DNA from: an uncultured Odoribacter sp.
GTDB taxonomy: Bacteria; Bacteroidota; Bacteroidia; Bacteroidales; Marinifilaceae
DNA: 37,291 nucleotides
Direction: 5' to 3'
Assembly: GCA_900541415.1 (NCBI GenBank)
Contig: UQJP01000034.1
Span: forward strand, 1-37,291
Shown here: positions 1 through 7,323 of the stretch, one piece after another
How the letters are laid out: each line of letters starts with the position of its first letter
Numbering within the stretch: the first letter of the stretch is position 1
Translations under genes and position numbers: made by a program
Notes under the pieces: model-generated
Databases searched by the model: none
What the model saw: only the letters and a program-made list of their open reading frames with translations
Told to the model about the DNA's origin: nothing

Positions 1-1210
1 TATGGCAATTAGAAGGGCTTCCGGGCTTGCTTTCACCACTCCCCCCCAGCCATTTTCCCCGGTAGGGCACAACGGCTGCTCCCGCTTTGGCAATCTCCGG
101 AAAATTTCCTTCGGTCACCCAAGTGCCGGTAATGGTATGATAAATCAGAAGCTGCCCGTTAAAACGATACCATTCCGGAGCATGAGCCATATATTCTTTC
201 TGTTCCTCACATAACAACGCCACCAAAGAATCTTTCGCCTCCTGTAATGCCTGTTCGATCAGTAAAGGACGGTCTAAAGCCCGCTGAAAACGATCCCGGT
301 TCACGCCTCCCACAAACACCAGATGGTGACTGCCGGAAGCCACACCCGAAGCACCCACCAAAGTCATCGGTTCTTTTGTCCCGTAAGGCAGAATGACGGA
401 TTCGGGATACCATTGATTATCTTTCGGATTATAGCTCCAGCCATCGGTTGCAACAACGCTTCCTTTCCCTTCACGGGCGGGACTGTAACCTCCCATAAGA
501 TAAAAGCGGGTTTGCTCGGCACTATTCTGCACCACACCCGCGGGCTGTAAGCGGGGCTCTCCGGGAAAAGGAGGCAATTCACGCCATCCCTTGTCGCCCA
601 ACGTATAAACAAAACCACGGTTATCGGGTTTCCCATTTACATTTCCACCCGCAACATATATATTTTTCCCGTCGGAGGCTCCTGCCATATTATCCATAGC
701 AACCGGCAAAGAGGGTAAACTTTCTGCCACGATTTCCGACTTCTGTTCGTTCCACTTTAATAAATAAACGGTGTTCAATGCTTTTTCGGCATTGTTACCG
801 CCGATGCACACGATTCCTTCCGGAACAGTAATGCTAACGCCGTATGCCACCTGTGCCGGAAGCCTTCCGGCCTTTTCCCATTTGCTTCCTTTATCCAAAG
901 GGTTACGCAGGATATATATCTGATCGTAATATTTTTTTGTTCCTCCTTCGGCAGCAGGCTCGTCCGGAAAATTACAACCTCCGGCCACCACCAGCACATC
1001 GCCCAGCATTCCCGCAAAAGGGGCCGAAACTCCTTCCTCCACACCGTCGCGTTCTGAAACTACCAGACCGGGCAATTCTTTTACAGAAACAATATTATGC
1101 CGATTATCGTTCCCCGGAGAAAAGGCCGATTTCGTATCGGCGCAAAGCCGTCCCGGCAACAGGAAACCACATAGCCCGACAACAAGTACAAAGATTTTCG
1201 ATATATTCAT
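1..1210 (-). CDS. Cyclically permuted mutarotase (NanM-like kelch protein), 3' end beyond window
   Basis: A minus-strand frame is open from ATG at 1210 to the left edge (about 403 codons, no stop). The protein begins with a signal peptide (hydrophobic residues about 5-22, likely cleaved after LCA), so it should be periplasmic. It then shows kelch-type blades with repeated GG motifs (VVAGGCNFPDE, VCIGGNNAEK, VAGGNVNG, LMGGYS, VFVGGVN). This is the pattern of the YjhT/NanM family, which speeds interconversion of sialic-acid anomers. Near the edge it reads GESKPG, like the GE-x-KPG end of Bacteroidales members, so only a few residues are probably missing. It lies downstream of nanA on the same strand, which supports a sialic-acid role. 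A hairpin terminator stands between the two genes, so it may be less expressed than nanA. The substrate is inferred from family and context. Confidence 0.8.
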   Translation of the reverse strand, partial: MNISKIFVLVVGLCGFLLPGRLCADTKSAFSPGNDNRHNIVSVKELPGLVVSERDGVEEGVSAPFAGMLGDVLVVAGGCNFPDEPAAEGGTKKYYDQIYILRNPLDKGSKWEKAGRLPAQVAYGVSITVPEGIVCIGGNNAEKALNTVYLLKWNEQKSEIVAESLPSLPVAMDNMAGASDGKNIYVAGGNVNGKPDNRGFVYTLGDKGWRELPPFPGEPRLQPAGVVQNSAEQTRFYLMGGYSPAREGKGSVVATDGWSYNPKDNQWYPESVILPYGTKEPMTLVGASGVASGSHHLVFVGGVNRDRFQRALDRPLLIEQALQEAKDSLVALLCEEQKEYMAHAPEWYRFNGQLLIYHTITGTWVTEGNFPEIAKAGAAVVPYRGKWLGGSGESKPGSPSNCH

Positions 1211-1273
1211 AAAAATAGTCGTATGAAAAGCCGGACATTAAAATAAACACGCCACCCTCCGGCTATTATGTAT

Positions 1274-1301
1274 AAAAACAGAAGGGCATGAAGCCCTTCT
1301 G
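1274..1301 (-). terminator. Intrinsic terminator or attenuator after nanA
   Basis: A perfect 9-bp stem (CAGAAGGGC / GCCCTTCTG, 1279-1287 with 1293-1301) has a 5-nt loop and is followed on the minus strand by five T (1274-1278). It starts 3 bp after the nanA stop. The mutarotase gene lies downstream with no clear promoter of its own, so this may be a partial terminator that sets gene dosage inside the operon. Confidence 0.75.
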
Positions 1302-1304
1302 CAT

Positions 1305-2222
1305 TTAAAATTTATTGCATTTGCTAAAAAAATCGATAGCATCCAGTTCTGCTTTCATAGTCACCTCTTCACTATCGGTCATATTACGGAAAGGAGTCCG
1401 GTTTTTACCGAGATCCAGCCCAATCAGCTTCATGATACGTTTTCCCCCGACAATATTTCCCCGGTAATGACAAATCACATTGATTACCTCCTGGGCAAAA
1501 TTCTGTAACTCACGGGCTTTTTCCAGATCACCGGCTTTCCAGGCATCGATAATTCCAACCAGACAACGCCCGTTGTAATTGGTAGTACCTCCGATACCGC
1601 CTTCCGCACCTCCCATAGCCAAACAGGGCAGGATTGTTTCATCCTGACCATGCAGCATGTCGAACTTTCCGTTTTTATACAAACGGCACTGGTTATATTC
1701 GTAAAGGCTTTCGTAGGTATATTTAATCCCTGCAAAATTGGGAATCCTGCCGTCCACAGCGGCCAAAAAGTCCGTCATAGGCAGATAAGCATTATTAAAA
1801 GCCGGAATATGATAATAATAGAAAGGAAGCTGAGGAGCTCCCACGGCAATCTCTTCACAATAGTTCACCAACTCTTCAACCCGGTTGATTTTAGGGAAAG
1901 GAGTTGCCATAGCCCCAATTCCCCAGGCTCCGATTTTCTGGGCGTGAGCGGCCAGATTACGGCTGCTTTTCACACAGGTGCTTCCCACATGCACAATCAC
2001 TTTAAAACCCGAAGGAGCGACTTCAACCCATTTTTCAGCCAGTTTCATCCGTTCCTCTTCGGTCAGCATATAGCCTTCCCCCGACGAACCATTAATAAAA
2101 ACCCCTTTTAAACCATTGTTTACCAACAAGCGGGCATAGTCTGCTATCGGTTCATAATTCACCTCTCCATTATCATAGAACGGAGTGAACGGTGCATCAA
2201 TTAATCCTTTAATTTTTTCCAT
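1305..2222 (-). CDS. nanA: N-acetylneuraminate lyase
   Basis: The protein has 305 aa, the usual length for the DapA/NanA class I aldolase family. It would cleave N-acetylneuraminate to pyruvate and N-acetylmannosamine in the cytoplasm. Visible motifs are GSSGEG (residues 45-50) for carboxylate binding of pyruvate, the catalytic Tyr in FYYYHIP (Y137), and the Schiff-base lysine in GIKYT (K167). The YYYHIP sequence and the neighbouring genes favour sialic-acid lyase over dihydrodipicolinate synthase. The start is the ATG at 2222, preceded by a promoter and a purine-rich stretch. A ROK regulator lies directly upstream on the same strand and a mutarotase downstream. N-acetylmannosamine epimerase, kinase and transporter genes are expected to the left of the window but are not seen. 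Confidence 0.92.
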   Translation of the reverse strand: MEKIKGLIDAPFTPFYDNGEVNYEPIADYARLLVNNGLKGVFINGSSGEGYMLTEEERMKLAEKWVEVAPSGFKVIVHVGSTCVKSSRNLAAHAQKIGAWGIGAMATPFPKINRVEELVNYCEEIAVGAPQLPFYYYHIPAFNNAYLPMTDFLAAVDGRIPNFAGIKYTYESLYEYNQCRLYKNGKFDMLHGQDETILPCLAMGGAEGGIGGTTNYNGRCLVGIIDAWKAGDLEKARELQNFAQEVINVICHYRGNIVGGKRIMKLIGLDLGKNRTPFRNMTDSEEVTMKAELDAIDFFSKCNKF

Positions 2223-2266
2223 TTTACCTATTTATTTTACCCTCCTCACACAGAAGTTTGGAAGAG

Positions 2267-2297
2267 CAAAGTAAATAGATAATTTTAATAAATCAAA
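2267..2297 (-). promoter_or_regulatory. nanA promoter (Bacteroidota type)
   Basis: Read on the minus strand, TTTG (2294-2297) is followed by 19 nt and then TTACTTTG (2267-2274). That is one mismatch from the Bacteroidota -33 TTTG / -7 TAnnTTTG pattern with correct spacing. Transcription would start near 2260, leaving a leader of about 38 nt. Confidence 0.6.
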
Positions 2298-2298
2298 G

Positions 2299-2313
2299 TT
2301 ATTTATTAAATAA
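2299..2313. promoter_or_regulatory. Candidate ROK-repressor operator
   Basis: TTATTTATTAAATAA is a perfect inverted repeat with 6-bp arms (TTATTT / AAATAA) and a 3-nt centre. It begins 1 bp beyond the -33 element of the nanA promoter. The arms match the TTATTT...AAATAA core known for NagC/Mlc operators, and a ROK regulator is the adjacent gene. The region is very A+T rich, so chance is possible. Confidence 0.4.
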
Positions 2314-2323
2314 AAAGATATTA

Positions 2324-2338
2324 ATTAAATAATTTAAT
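2324..2338. promoter_or_regulatory. Second A+T-rich palindrome upstream of nanA
   Basis: ATTAAAT-A-ATTTAAT is a perfect 15-bp odd palindrome, centred 25 bp from the centre of the first inverted repeat. It could be a second repressor half-region, or just an effect of A+T richness just past the ROK gene stop. Confidence 0.25.
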
Positions 2339-2347
2339 AACATTATA

Positions 2348-3577
2348 TCAAATTACCCCCAGAATCTTAGCCCTCACCAGCATGGCCACTCCGATCACAC
2401 TGGCCGTTTCTCCCAATTTCGACATTTTAAATTTAGTGTCTTTGCTCACCAGGCTTAAAGAATATTTATTGATCGCCATTTTCAAAGGCAGCATCAGATA
2501 ATCGCCTACAAGAGAAAGACTTCCACCCACAACAACCAGGTCCGGATTCAGCAAATTGATCAAAACACCGACGCCACGTCCTAATTTTTCTGCTACATTG
2601 GCAATTAGTGTAATCGATAGCACATCATCGTTATTAGCAGCTTCGATGATGTCGTAAAGCAAAATATCTTCTCCCGATTTCCATTTTTCCGACAACACGG
2701 AAGTTTCTCCGGCAGCCAAATGTTCAATAAACATTTTCTCAAGGGCAATTCCCGAAGCCTCGGTTTCCAGGCAACCTTTTTTACCGCAATGACAGATAAT
2801 TTCATTATCCAATAAAGGAATATGCCCTAACTCTCCGGCAAATCCGGTCTTACCATAATAAAGCTTTCCATCGAACATCTCTCCCACACCGATTCCCCTT
2901 CCCAGATTCAGGAACAACACATTCTTTTCTTCTTTGACTACCCCGAAAATTCTTTCAGCGTAAACCATCGCCCGGCTGTCATTCTCGATATAAGCCCTGA
3001 TCCCCAGACGCTCTTCGAACAGGTCGGTCAGCGGAGTTTCGTTAAAATTGAAATAGGTATAGCTATAACCGTCATTGGAATCGACCCGCCCGGTAAGGCT
3101 CACCCCCACACCGATAATCTTATCTTTCCCTAAACTACTTTCGTCGATAAAGCTATTGATTTCCTGGCATATCTGTTCAAATGCAACCATTGAATTTTCA
3201 AGCACAAAAGGTATTCCCTCTTTTTTTTCGATAATATTTCCCTGAAAATCCAATAATGCAATATCGATACGCCGTCTTCTGACGTCCACACCCAAAAAAT
3301 AAAAAGCATCGGCAGCCAGCCCGAACACATTCGGCCTGCGTCCTCCCGACGTTTCGATTTTCCCGTTATCTTCCAGATAACCGTCCTCTTTCAATTCTGC
3401 CACCAGCTTGGTCACAGAAGGTACACTAACATTCAATTCTCTGGCCAAATCGGCAATCGTCACCTCGCCAAACTTTGCCATATAAATCAGAATATTTTTC
3501 TTTAAAATACTATTCTTATATTCAGTTCCCGAAATTTTATCAGAACTAAATTTCAGCACATCGCTAAAATCAATCAT
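2348..3577 (-). CDS. ROK-family transcriptional repressor (NagC/Mlc-like)
   Basis: The protein has 409 aa. An N-terminal winged helix-turn-helix (about residues 25-75, GEVTIADLARELNVSVPSVTK) ends in the ROK hallmark SGGRRPN (78-84). A ROK sugar-binding core follows, with the zinc motif H252...CHCGKKGC (C262, C264, C269) and E271. The N-terminal phosphate-binding motif of ROK kinases (DxGGT) is replaced by DVRRRRID at about 98-105, so this is a regulator, not a sugar kinase. It sits just upstream of nanA on the same strand, and an inverted repeat resembling NagC/Mlc sites lies by the nanA promoter. I infer that it represses sialic-acid or amino-sugar genes and is released by a sugar (phosphate) such as GlcNAc-6-P or ManNAc. 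The exact inducer is unknown. Confidence 0.85.
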   Translation of the reverse strand: MIDFSDVLKFSSDKISGTEYKNSILKKNILIYMAKFGEVTIADLARELNVSVPSVTKLVAELKEDGYLEDNGKIETSGGRRPNVFGLAADAFYFLGVDVRRRRIDIALLDFQGNIIEKKEGIPFVLENSMVAFEQICQEINSFIDESSLGKDKIIGVGVSLTGRVDSNDGYSYTYFNFNETPLTDLFEERLGIRAYIENDSRAMVYAERIFGVVKEEKNVLFLNLGRGIGVGEMFDGKLYYGKTGFAGELGHIPLLDNEIICHCGKKGCLETEASGIALEKMFIEHLAAGETSVLSEKWKSGEDILLYDIIEAANNDDVLSITLIANVAEKLGRGVGVLINLLNPDLVVVGGSLSLVGDYLMLPLKMAINKYSLSLVSKDTKFKMSKLGETASVIGVAMLVRAKILGVI

Positions 3578-3621
3578 CTTGTTTTCCTATTTTAATATCA
3601 CAAACGAACTAAAAGACGTGA

Positions 3622-3629
3622 CAAAAATA
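3622..3629 (-). promoter_or_regulatory. Possible -7 element of the ROK gene
   Basis: The minus strand reads TATTTTTG, an exact TAnnTTTG match, 45 bp before the start codon. The nearest upstream TTTTG is only about 14 nt away instead of 19-21, so the promoter is incomplete. Confidence 0.35.
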
Positions 3630-3735
3630 AATAAATTTAAAAACAAAACCACCTCATAATGAGAAAAAAGAAAAAAATCGCACACAAAATCACACACTTA
3701 CAATAAACCTTCCGTATAAACAATTGTCTTATGGA

Positions 3736-3761
3736 ATGAGAACAGAATAGAACATTCTCAT
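3736..3761. promoter_or_regulatory. Inverted repeat in the leader of the DUF4890-like gene
   Basis: ATGAGAA (3736-3742) and TTCTCAT (3755-3761) form perfect 7-bp arms around 12 nt, ending 30 bp before the start codon. It could be an operator or a 5'-leader hairpin. The stretch 3578-3735 otherwise holds only A-rich sequence and the ROK promoter region. Confidence 0.35.
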
Positions 3762-3791
3762 AACAAATACTATTAATTTAAAAATAAAGAA

Positions 3792-4247
3792 ATGAAAAAA
3801 ATCATCTTTTTAGCTACAACCCTCCTGATGGTTTTAGCTTTTACGACACAGGCTCAAGAACGCCAGCAAAGAGAAAGACTGACACCGGAACAACAGGCAA
3901 CCCGTACGGTGGAACAGCTCAACAAAGAGTTGACTTTGACAGAAAAACAACAGACCGACCTGAAGAAATGGTATACCGATTCCTACACCCAGCGGGCTAA
4001 AAACATGGAAAAGAACCGGGATAACCGCGAAGCAATGCGCGAAACCATGAAAAAAGACCGGGAATCGACAGAAGCACAGCTGAAAAAAGTCCTGACTGAA
4101 GACCAATTCAAAAAATATCAGGAAAACGAGAAGAAACGCATGGAACAAAGACAGAACAGAGGCGGACAACGCGGACAGGGTATGGGACAAGGCGGACAGC
4201 GTGGCGGAGGCCAGGGTGGTCAAGGCGGCGGCAACAGACCCTGGTAA
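3792..4247 (+). CDS. Secreted Spy/DUF4890-like protein with Gly/Gln/Arg tail
   Basis: The protein has 151 aa. A signal peptide (residues 1-21, cleavage after TTQAQ likely) leads to a highly charged helical region (about 25-115). This region holds repeated LT-x-EQ motifs (LTPEQQ, LTLTEKQQ, LTEDQF), as in Spy/CpxP-type periplasmic proteins and the Bacteroidales DUF4890 family. The tail (about 120-151) is almost entirely Gly, Gln and Arg and ends in NRPW. By analogy it may bind unfolded proteins or polyanions in the periplasm, but no function is established here. It is transcribed alone, divergent from the ROK gene, and ends at a strong bidirectional terminator. Confidence 0.65.
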   Translation: MKKIIFLATTLLMVLAFTTQAQERQQRERLTPEQQATRTVEQLNKELTLTEKQQTDLKKWYTDSYTQRAKNMEKNRDNREAMRETMKKDRESTEAQLKKVLTEDQFKKYQENEKKRMEQRQNRGGQRGQGMGQGGQRGGGQGGQGGGNRPW

Positions 4248-4292
4248 AAGCAGGCGATATGCCAAATTCGCAATACTTTATAATTAACACAT

Positions 4293-4323
4293 AAAAAGAG
4301 GCCGGGAATCCCGGCCTCTTTTT
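4293..4323. terminator. Bidirectional intrinsic terminator
   Basis: A perfect 14-bp stem (AAAAAGAGGCCGGG with its complement) and a 3-nt loop give a T-run on both strands. It separates the convergent genes ending at 4247 and 4341. Confidence 0.93.
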
Positions 4324-4340
4324 ATATTTACCCGCTCACG

Positions 4341-4790
4341 TCAGGCTTTTACTTTTACAACAACCTTTTTGATCGTTCCTTTACCGATACAGGGGGCATG
4401 GCCGTCTTCCGGAAAGAAAATGGCAAATTCTCCCGCCGACATCGTGAAATACAATTTAGCCGGGTCGGTATAAAACGTAATATCTTTTTCTGCATTATAG
4501 CCTCCGTCCCTTTCGTTCTTCAAAAGGTCGCGGGCCTGCCAGCCAAAAGTTTCCTCGCCGATCAAGGGCAATTGGATGTCGATATACTGGTTGTGCGATT
4601 CCAAAGCCGCAGCCGACTTTTCTTTTCCCTGCACTTCACTCACGGTGATCCAGGAATTATCCCCGTCTATATCGATACGTCCTACCGGAGCATTCTTCAG
4701 GTCGTGTGACTTTATATAATCGAACACTTTTTTGAAATGAGGATTCAACACCTCGATTTTCTTACTGTTGTTTAATGAATCAATAATCAT
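4341..4790 (-). CDS. YhcH/YjgK/YiaL family protein (NanQ-like sugar anomerase)
   Basis: The protein has 149 aa, the usual size of this cupin-like family (DUF386). Family features are ESHNQYIDIQLPLIGEE (about residues 84-100) and GEFAIFFPEDGHAPCIG (about 122-138), whose His, Glu and Asp side chains form the metal site. The E. coli member NanQ (YhcH) accelerates anomerisation of sialic acid and is co-transcribed with nan genes. Here the gene lies about 0.8 kb from the ROK-nanA-mutarotase block on the same strand but has its own promoter region, with a convergent gene in between. A role in sialic-acid use is therefore plausible, though not proven by operon structure. Other family members act on other sugars. 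Confidence 0.8.
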   Translation of the reverse strand: MIIDSLNNSKKIEVLNPHFKKVFDYIKSHDLKNAPVGRIDIDGDNSWITVSEVQGKEKSAAALESHNQYIDIQLPLIGEETFGWQARDLLKNERDGGYNAEKDITFYTDPAKLYFTMSAGEFAIFFPEDGHAPCIGKGTIKKVVVKVKA

Positions 4791-4821
4791 ATTTTTATAA
4801 TTTTAAATCGTTATCGGGCAA

Positions 4822-4829
4822 CAAATATA
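4822..4829 (-). promoter_or_regulatory. -7 element for the YhcH-like gene
   Basis: The minus strand reads TATATTTG, an exact TAnnTTTG match, 32 bp before the start codon. The -33 element is poor (TTCG at the expected place). Confidence 0.4.
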
Positions 4830-4890
4830 AGAAATAAGAACAAATACCGAATGTCGAAATCACACTTTTCTCTTTTTCAGCGAAAAACAC

Positions 4891-4898
4891 TATCTTTG
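4891..4898 (+). promoter_or_regulatory. -7 element of era
   Basis: TATCTTTG matches TAnnTTTG exactly, 22 bp before the era ATG, implying a leader of about 15 nt. No good -33 TTTG is seen. Confidence 0.5.
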
Positions 4899-4920
4899 CC
4901 CCGCAAAAACAAAATAAGAG

Positions 4921-5805
4921 ATGAATCATAAAGCAGGATTTGTAAATATTGTAGGTAATCCGAACGTTGGGAAGTCTACCCTCATGAATCGTTTGGTGGG
5001 CGAAAAAATTTCGATCATCACTTCGAAATCCCAAACCACCCGTCACCGGATCAAAGGGATTGTCAATACGGACGACTACCAGATTGTATTCTCGGACACC
5101 CCCGGAGTGGTGAAACCAAGCTATAAGATGCAGGAATACATGCTCGAATTTTCCAAATCGGCTTTAATCGACGCGGACATTATCCTGTATGTGACCGACG
5201 TGGTTGAAAACATAGAAAAAAACATCGATTTCATTGAAAAAGTCAATCGGTCGGAAACTCCGGTATTACTGGTAATCAACAAAATCGACCTGACCACCCA
5301 AGATAAATTGGAGGCCCTCTACGAAAAATGGAAATCATTGATCCCCAGAGCCGAAATTTTTCCTATCTCGGCAACCGAGAATTTCAATGTAGACAATTTA
5401 TACAAACGGATCATTGAATTATTGCCGGAAGGTGAGCCTTATTTCCCGAAAGACGACCTGACCGACCTGCCTGCCCGCTTTTTCGTAAATGAAATTATCC
5501 GGGAAAAAATTCTCCAGAACTACGATAAAGAAATTCCATATTCCGTAGAAGTAGAAGTAGAAGAATTCAAGGAAGACAACAAACGCATCAACATCATGGC
5601 CGTGATCCATGTGGATCGTTCTTCGCAAAAAGGCATCATCATCGGGCATCAGGGAGAAGCGCTGAAAAAAGTAGGCACGGAAGCCCGGCTGGACATCGAA
5701 GCCTTTTTCGGAAAAAAAGTATTCCTCAATCTTTATGTCAAAGTATTGAAAGACTGGAGAAACAAAGAGAACGATTTAAAAAATTTTGGATACACCAATT
5801 CATAA
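4921..5805 (+). CDS. era: GTPase Era
   Basis: The protein has 294 aa, typical for Era, the essential GTPase that binds 16S rRNA near its 3' end during 30S assembly. The N-terminal GTPase domain has the P-loop GNPNVGKST (12-20), switch/G2 region around SQTTRHR, G3 DTPG, and G4 NKID. The C-terminal KH domain (about 200-290) carries the RNA-binding GHQGEALKKVG segment. The start at 4921 is the first ATG after the promoter. It is followed by der after 90 bp, probably in one transcript. A weak hairpin (GAAAAGA 5827-5833 with TCTTTTC 5849-5855) lies between them. Confidence 0.97.
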   Translation: MNHKAGFVNIVGNPNVGKSTLMNRLVGEKISIITSKSQTTRHRIKGIVNTDDYQIVFSDTPGVVKPSYKMQEYMLEFSKSALIDADIILYVTDVVENIEKNIDFIEKVNRSETPVLLVINKIDLTTQDKLEALYEKWKSLIPRAEIFPISATENFNVDNLYKRIIELLPEGEPYFPKDDLTDLPARFFVNEIIREKILQNYDKEIPYSVEVEVEEFKEDNKRINIMAVIHVDRSSQKGIIIGHQGEALKKVGTEARLDIEAFFGKKVFLNLYVKVLKDWRNKENDLKNFGYTNS

Positions 5806-5895
5806 AGCTAAGAGCGGGAAGCAGCGGAAAAGATCACCGGACGGGAACTCTTTTCTGTAAGTCTTTAGCCGATAGCCCTTACTTTAAATAAATTT

Positions 5896-7203
5896 ATGAG
5901 TAACATTGTAGCAATAGTAGGAAGGCCTAATGTGGGCAAATCAACCCTTTTCAACCGATTGGTCGGGACACGAAAAGCGATTGTCAATGAGGAAAGCGGA
6001 GTGACAAGAGACCGGAACTACGGCAAATCATCGTGGAACGGTAAAGAATTTTCCGTGATCGACACCGGAGGATACGTTTCCAAAAGTGATGATATTTTTG
6101 AAGAAGAAATCAACAAGCAGGTATTATTGGCTTTAGACGAAGCCGATGTTATCCTATTTATGGTAGACACCGAAATCGGAGTGACCGACCTCGACCAGAA
6201 TTTCGCCCGTTTGTTACGGAATATCGAAAAACCGATCTATTTGGTAGCTAACAAAGTAGACACAAACGAACGGATCTACGATGCCCAGGAATTTTATCGG
6301 TTGGGTATTAAAAGCGAATTATATTGCATTTCGTCGGCCAACGGAGCCGGAACGGGTGAATTGCTCGACCATGTGGTGACCAATTTTCAGGACAGTGTTA
6401 TAGAAAGCACCGACGAACTCCCCCGGATCACCATCGTGGGACGTCCCAATGTCGGTAAATCCTCCACAATCAATGCCCTGATCGACGAAGAACGGAACAT
6501 TGTGACCGATATTGCCGGAACTACCCGCGATTCCCTTTATACCCGATATAACCGTTTCGGATATGATTTCCTGCTGGTAGACACCGCCGGACTGCGTAAA
6601 AAAGCAAAAGTAAACGAAGACGTGGAATTCTACTCGGTGATGCGTTCCGTACGCGCCATTGAAGAATCGGATGTCTGCATGCTATTGATCGATGCCACCA
6701 GAGGCATGGAAGCCCAGGATTTAAATATCTTCCACCTGATTGAAAGAAACCGGAAAGGCGTTGTGATTCTGGTGAACAAATGGGATTTGATCGAGAAAGA
6801 CGGCAAAACCACCCTTGTTTATGAAAAAGAACTGCGTGAAAAAATCGCACCTTTCAGGGATGTAGACATTATCTTTACTTCGGCGCTGACCAAACAACGC
6901 CTGCTGAAAGCACTGGAAGCCACCATTAAAGTGTATGAAAATCGCACCCAGAAATTGAAAACCTCGGAACTGAACCGGATTATGCTCGAAGCCATCGAAA
7001 ACTATCCGCCACCCAGTGTCAAGGGAAAATATGTGAAGATTAAATATGTAACTCAATTACCCACACACGCCCCTTCGTTTGCATTTTATTGCAACCTGCC
7101 GCAGTATGTGAAAGAGCCTTACAAACGCTTCCTGGAAAACAAAATCCGGGAAAATTGGAATTTCACGGGTGTTCCGATACAGATATTTATGAGAAAAAAA
7201 TAA
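5896..7203 (+). CDS. der: Ribosome-associated GTPase Der (EngA)
   Basis: The protein has 435 aa with the two tandem GTPase domains unique to Der: P-loops GRPNVGKST (about 8-16) and GRPNVGKSS (about 182-190), with G3 motifs DTGG and DTAG and G4 NKVD and NKWD. The C-terminal KH-like domain (about 355-435) ends in basic residues (FMRKK). Der acts in 50S subunit maturation. It closes the era-der unit and is followed within 10 bp by an intrinsic terminator, so the rnf genes downstream are transcribed separately. Confidence 0.97.
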   Translation: MSNIVAIVGRPNVGKSTLFNRLVGTRKAIVNEESGVTRDRNYGKSSWNGKEFSVIDTGGYVSKSDDIFEEEINKQVLLALDEADVILFMVDTEIGVTDLDQNFARLLRNIEKPIYLVANKVDTNERIYDAQEFYRLGIKSELYCISSANGAGTGELLDHVVTNFQDSVIESTDELPRITIVGRPNVGKSSTINALIDEERNIVTDIAGTTRDSLYTRYNRFGYDFLLVDTAGLRKKAKVNEDVEFYSVMRSVRAIEESDVCMLLIDATRGMEAQDLNIFHLIERNRKGVVILVNKWDLIEKDGKTTLVYEKELREKIAPFRDVDIIFTSALTKQRLLKALEATIKVYENRTQKLKTSELNRIMLEAIENYPPPSVKGKYVKIKYVTQLPTHAPSFAFYCNLPQYVKEPYKRFLENKIRENWNFTGVPIQIFMRKK

Positions 7204-7211
7204 ATCAGGAC

Positions 7212-7236
7212 AGGACGGTTAAAAACCGTCCTTTTT
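7212..7236 (+). terminator. Terminator of era-der
   Basis: A 9-bp stem AGGACGGTT / AACCGTCCT with a 3-nt loop is followed by a T-run. Confidence 0.9.
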
Positions 7237-7270
7237 CTTTCCGGAGATAGGCACTTTTAACCGATTTAAC

Positions 7271-7302
7271 TTGCACTTTTAACCTTTTTAATATTACCTT
7301 TG
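7271..7302 (+). promoter_or_regulatory. Promoter of the rseC-rnf operon
   Basis: TTG (7271-7273), 21 nt, then TACCTTTG (7295-7302) fits the Bacteroidota promoter. It overlaps a TTG codon at 7300 in frame with rseC, so translation must start further downstream, at the ATG at 7324. Confidence 0.65.
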
Positions 7303-7323
7303 CGGATATTTTCAAACACGGGT

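Noticed and set aside
41..47. C7 (G7 on the coding strand) run in the mutarotase gene as a possible phase-variable tract or frameshift
   Set aside because: The frame stays open on both sides and the expected GE-x-KPG ending follows in the same frame, so no shift is indicated; the run is short.
5827..5855. Hairpin between era and der as a terminator
   Set aside because: The stem is only 7 A+T-rich base pairs with a 15-nt loop and no T-run; era and der are likely co-transcribed.
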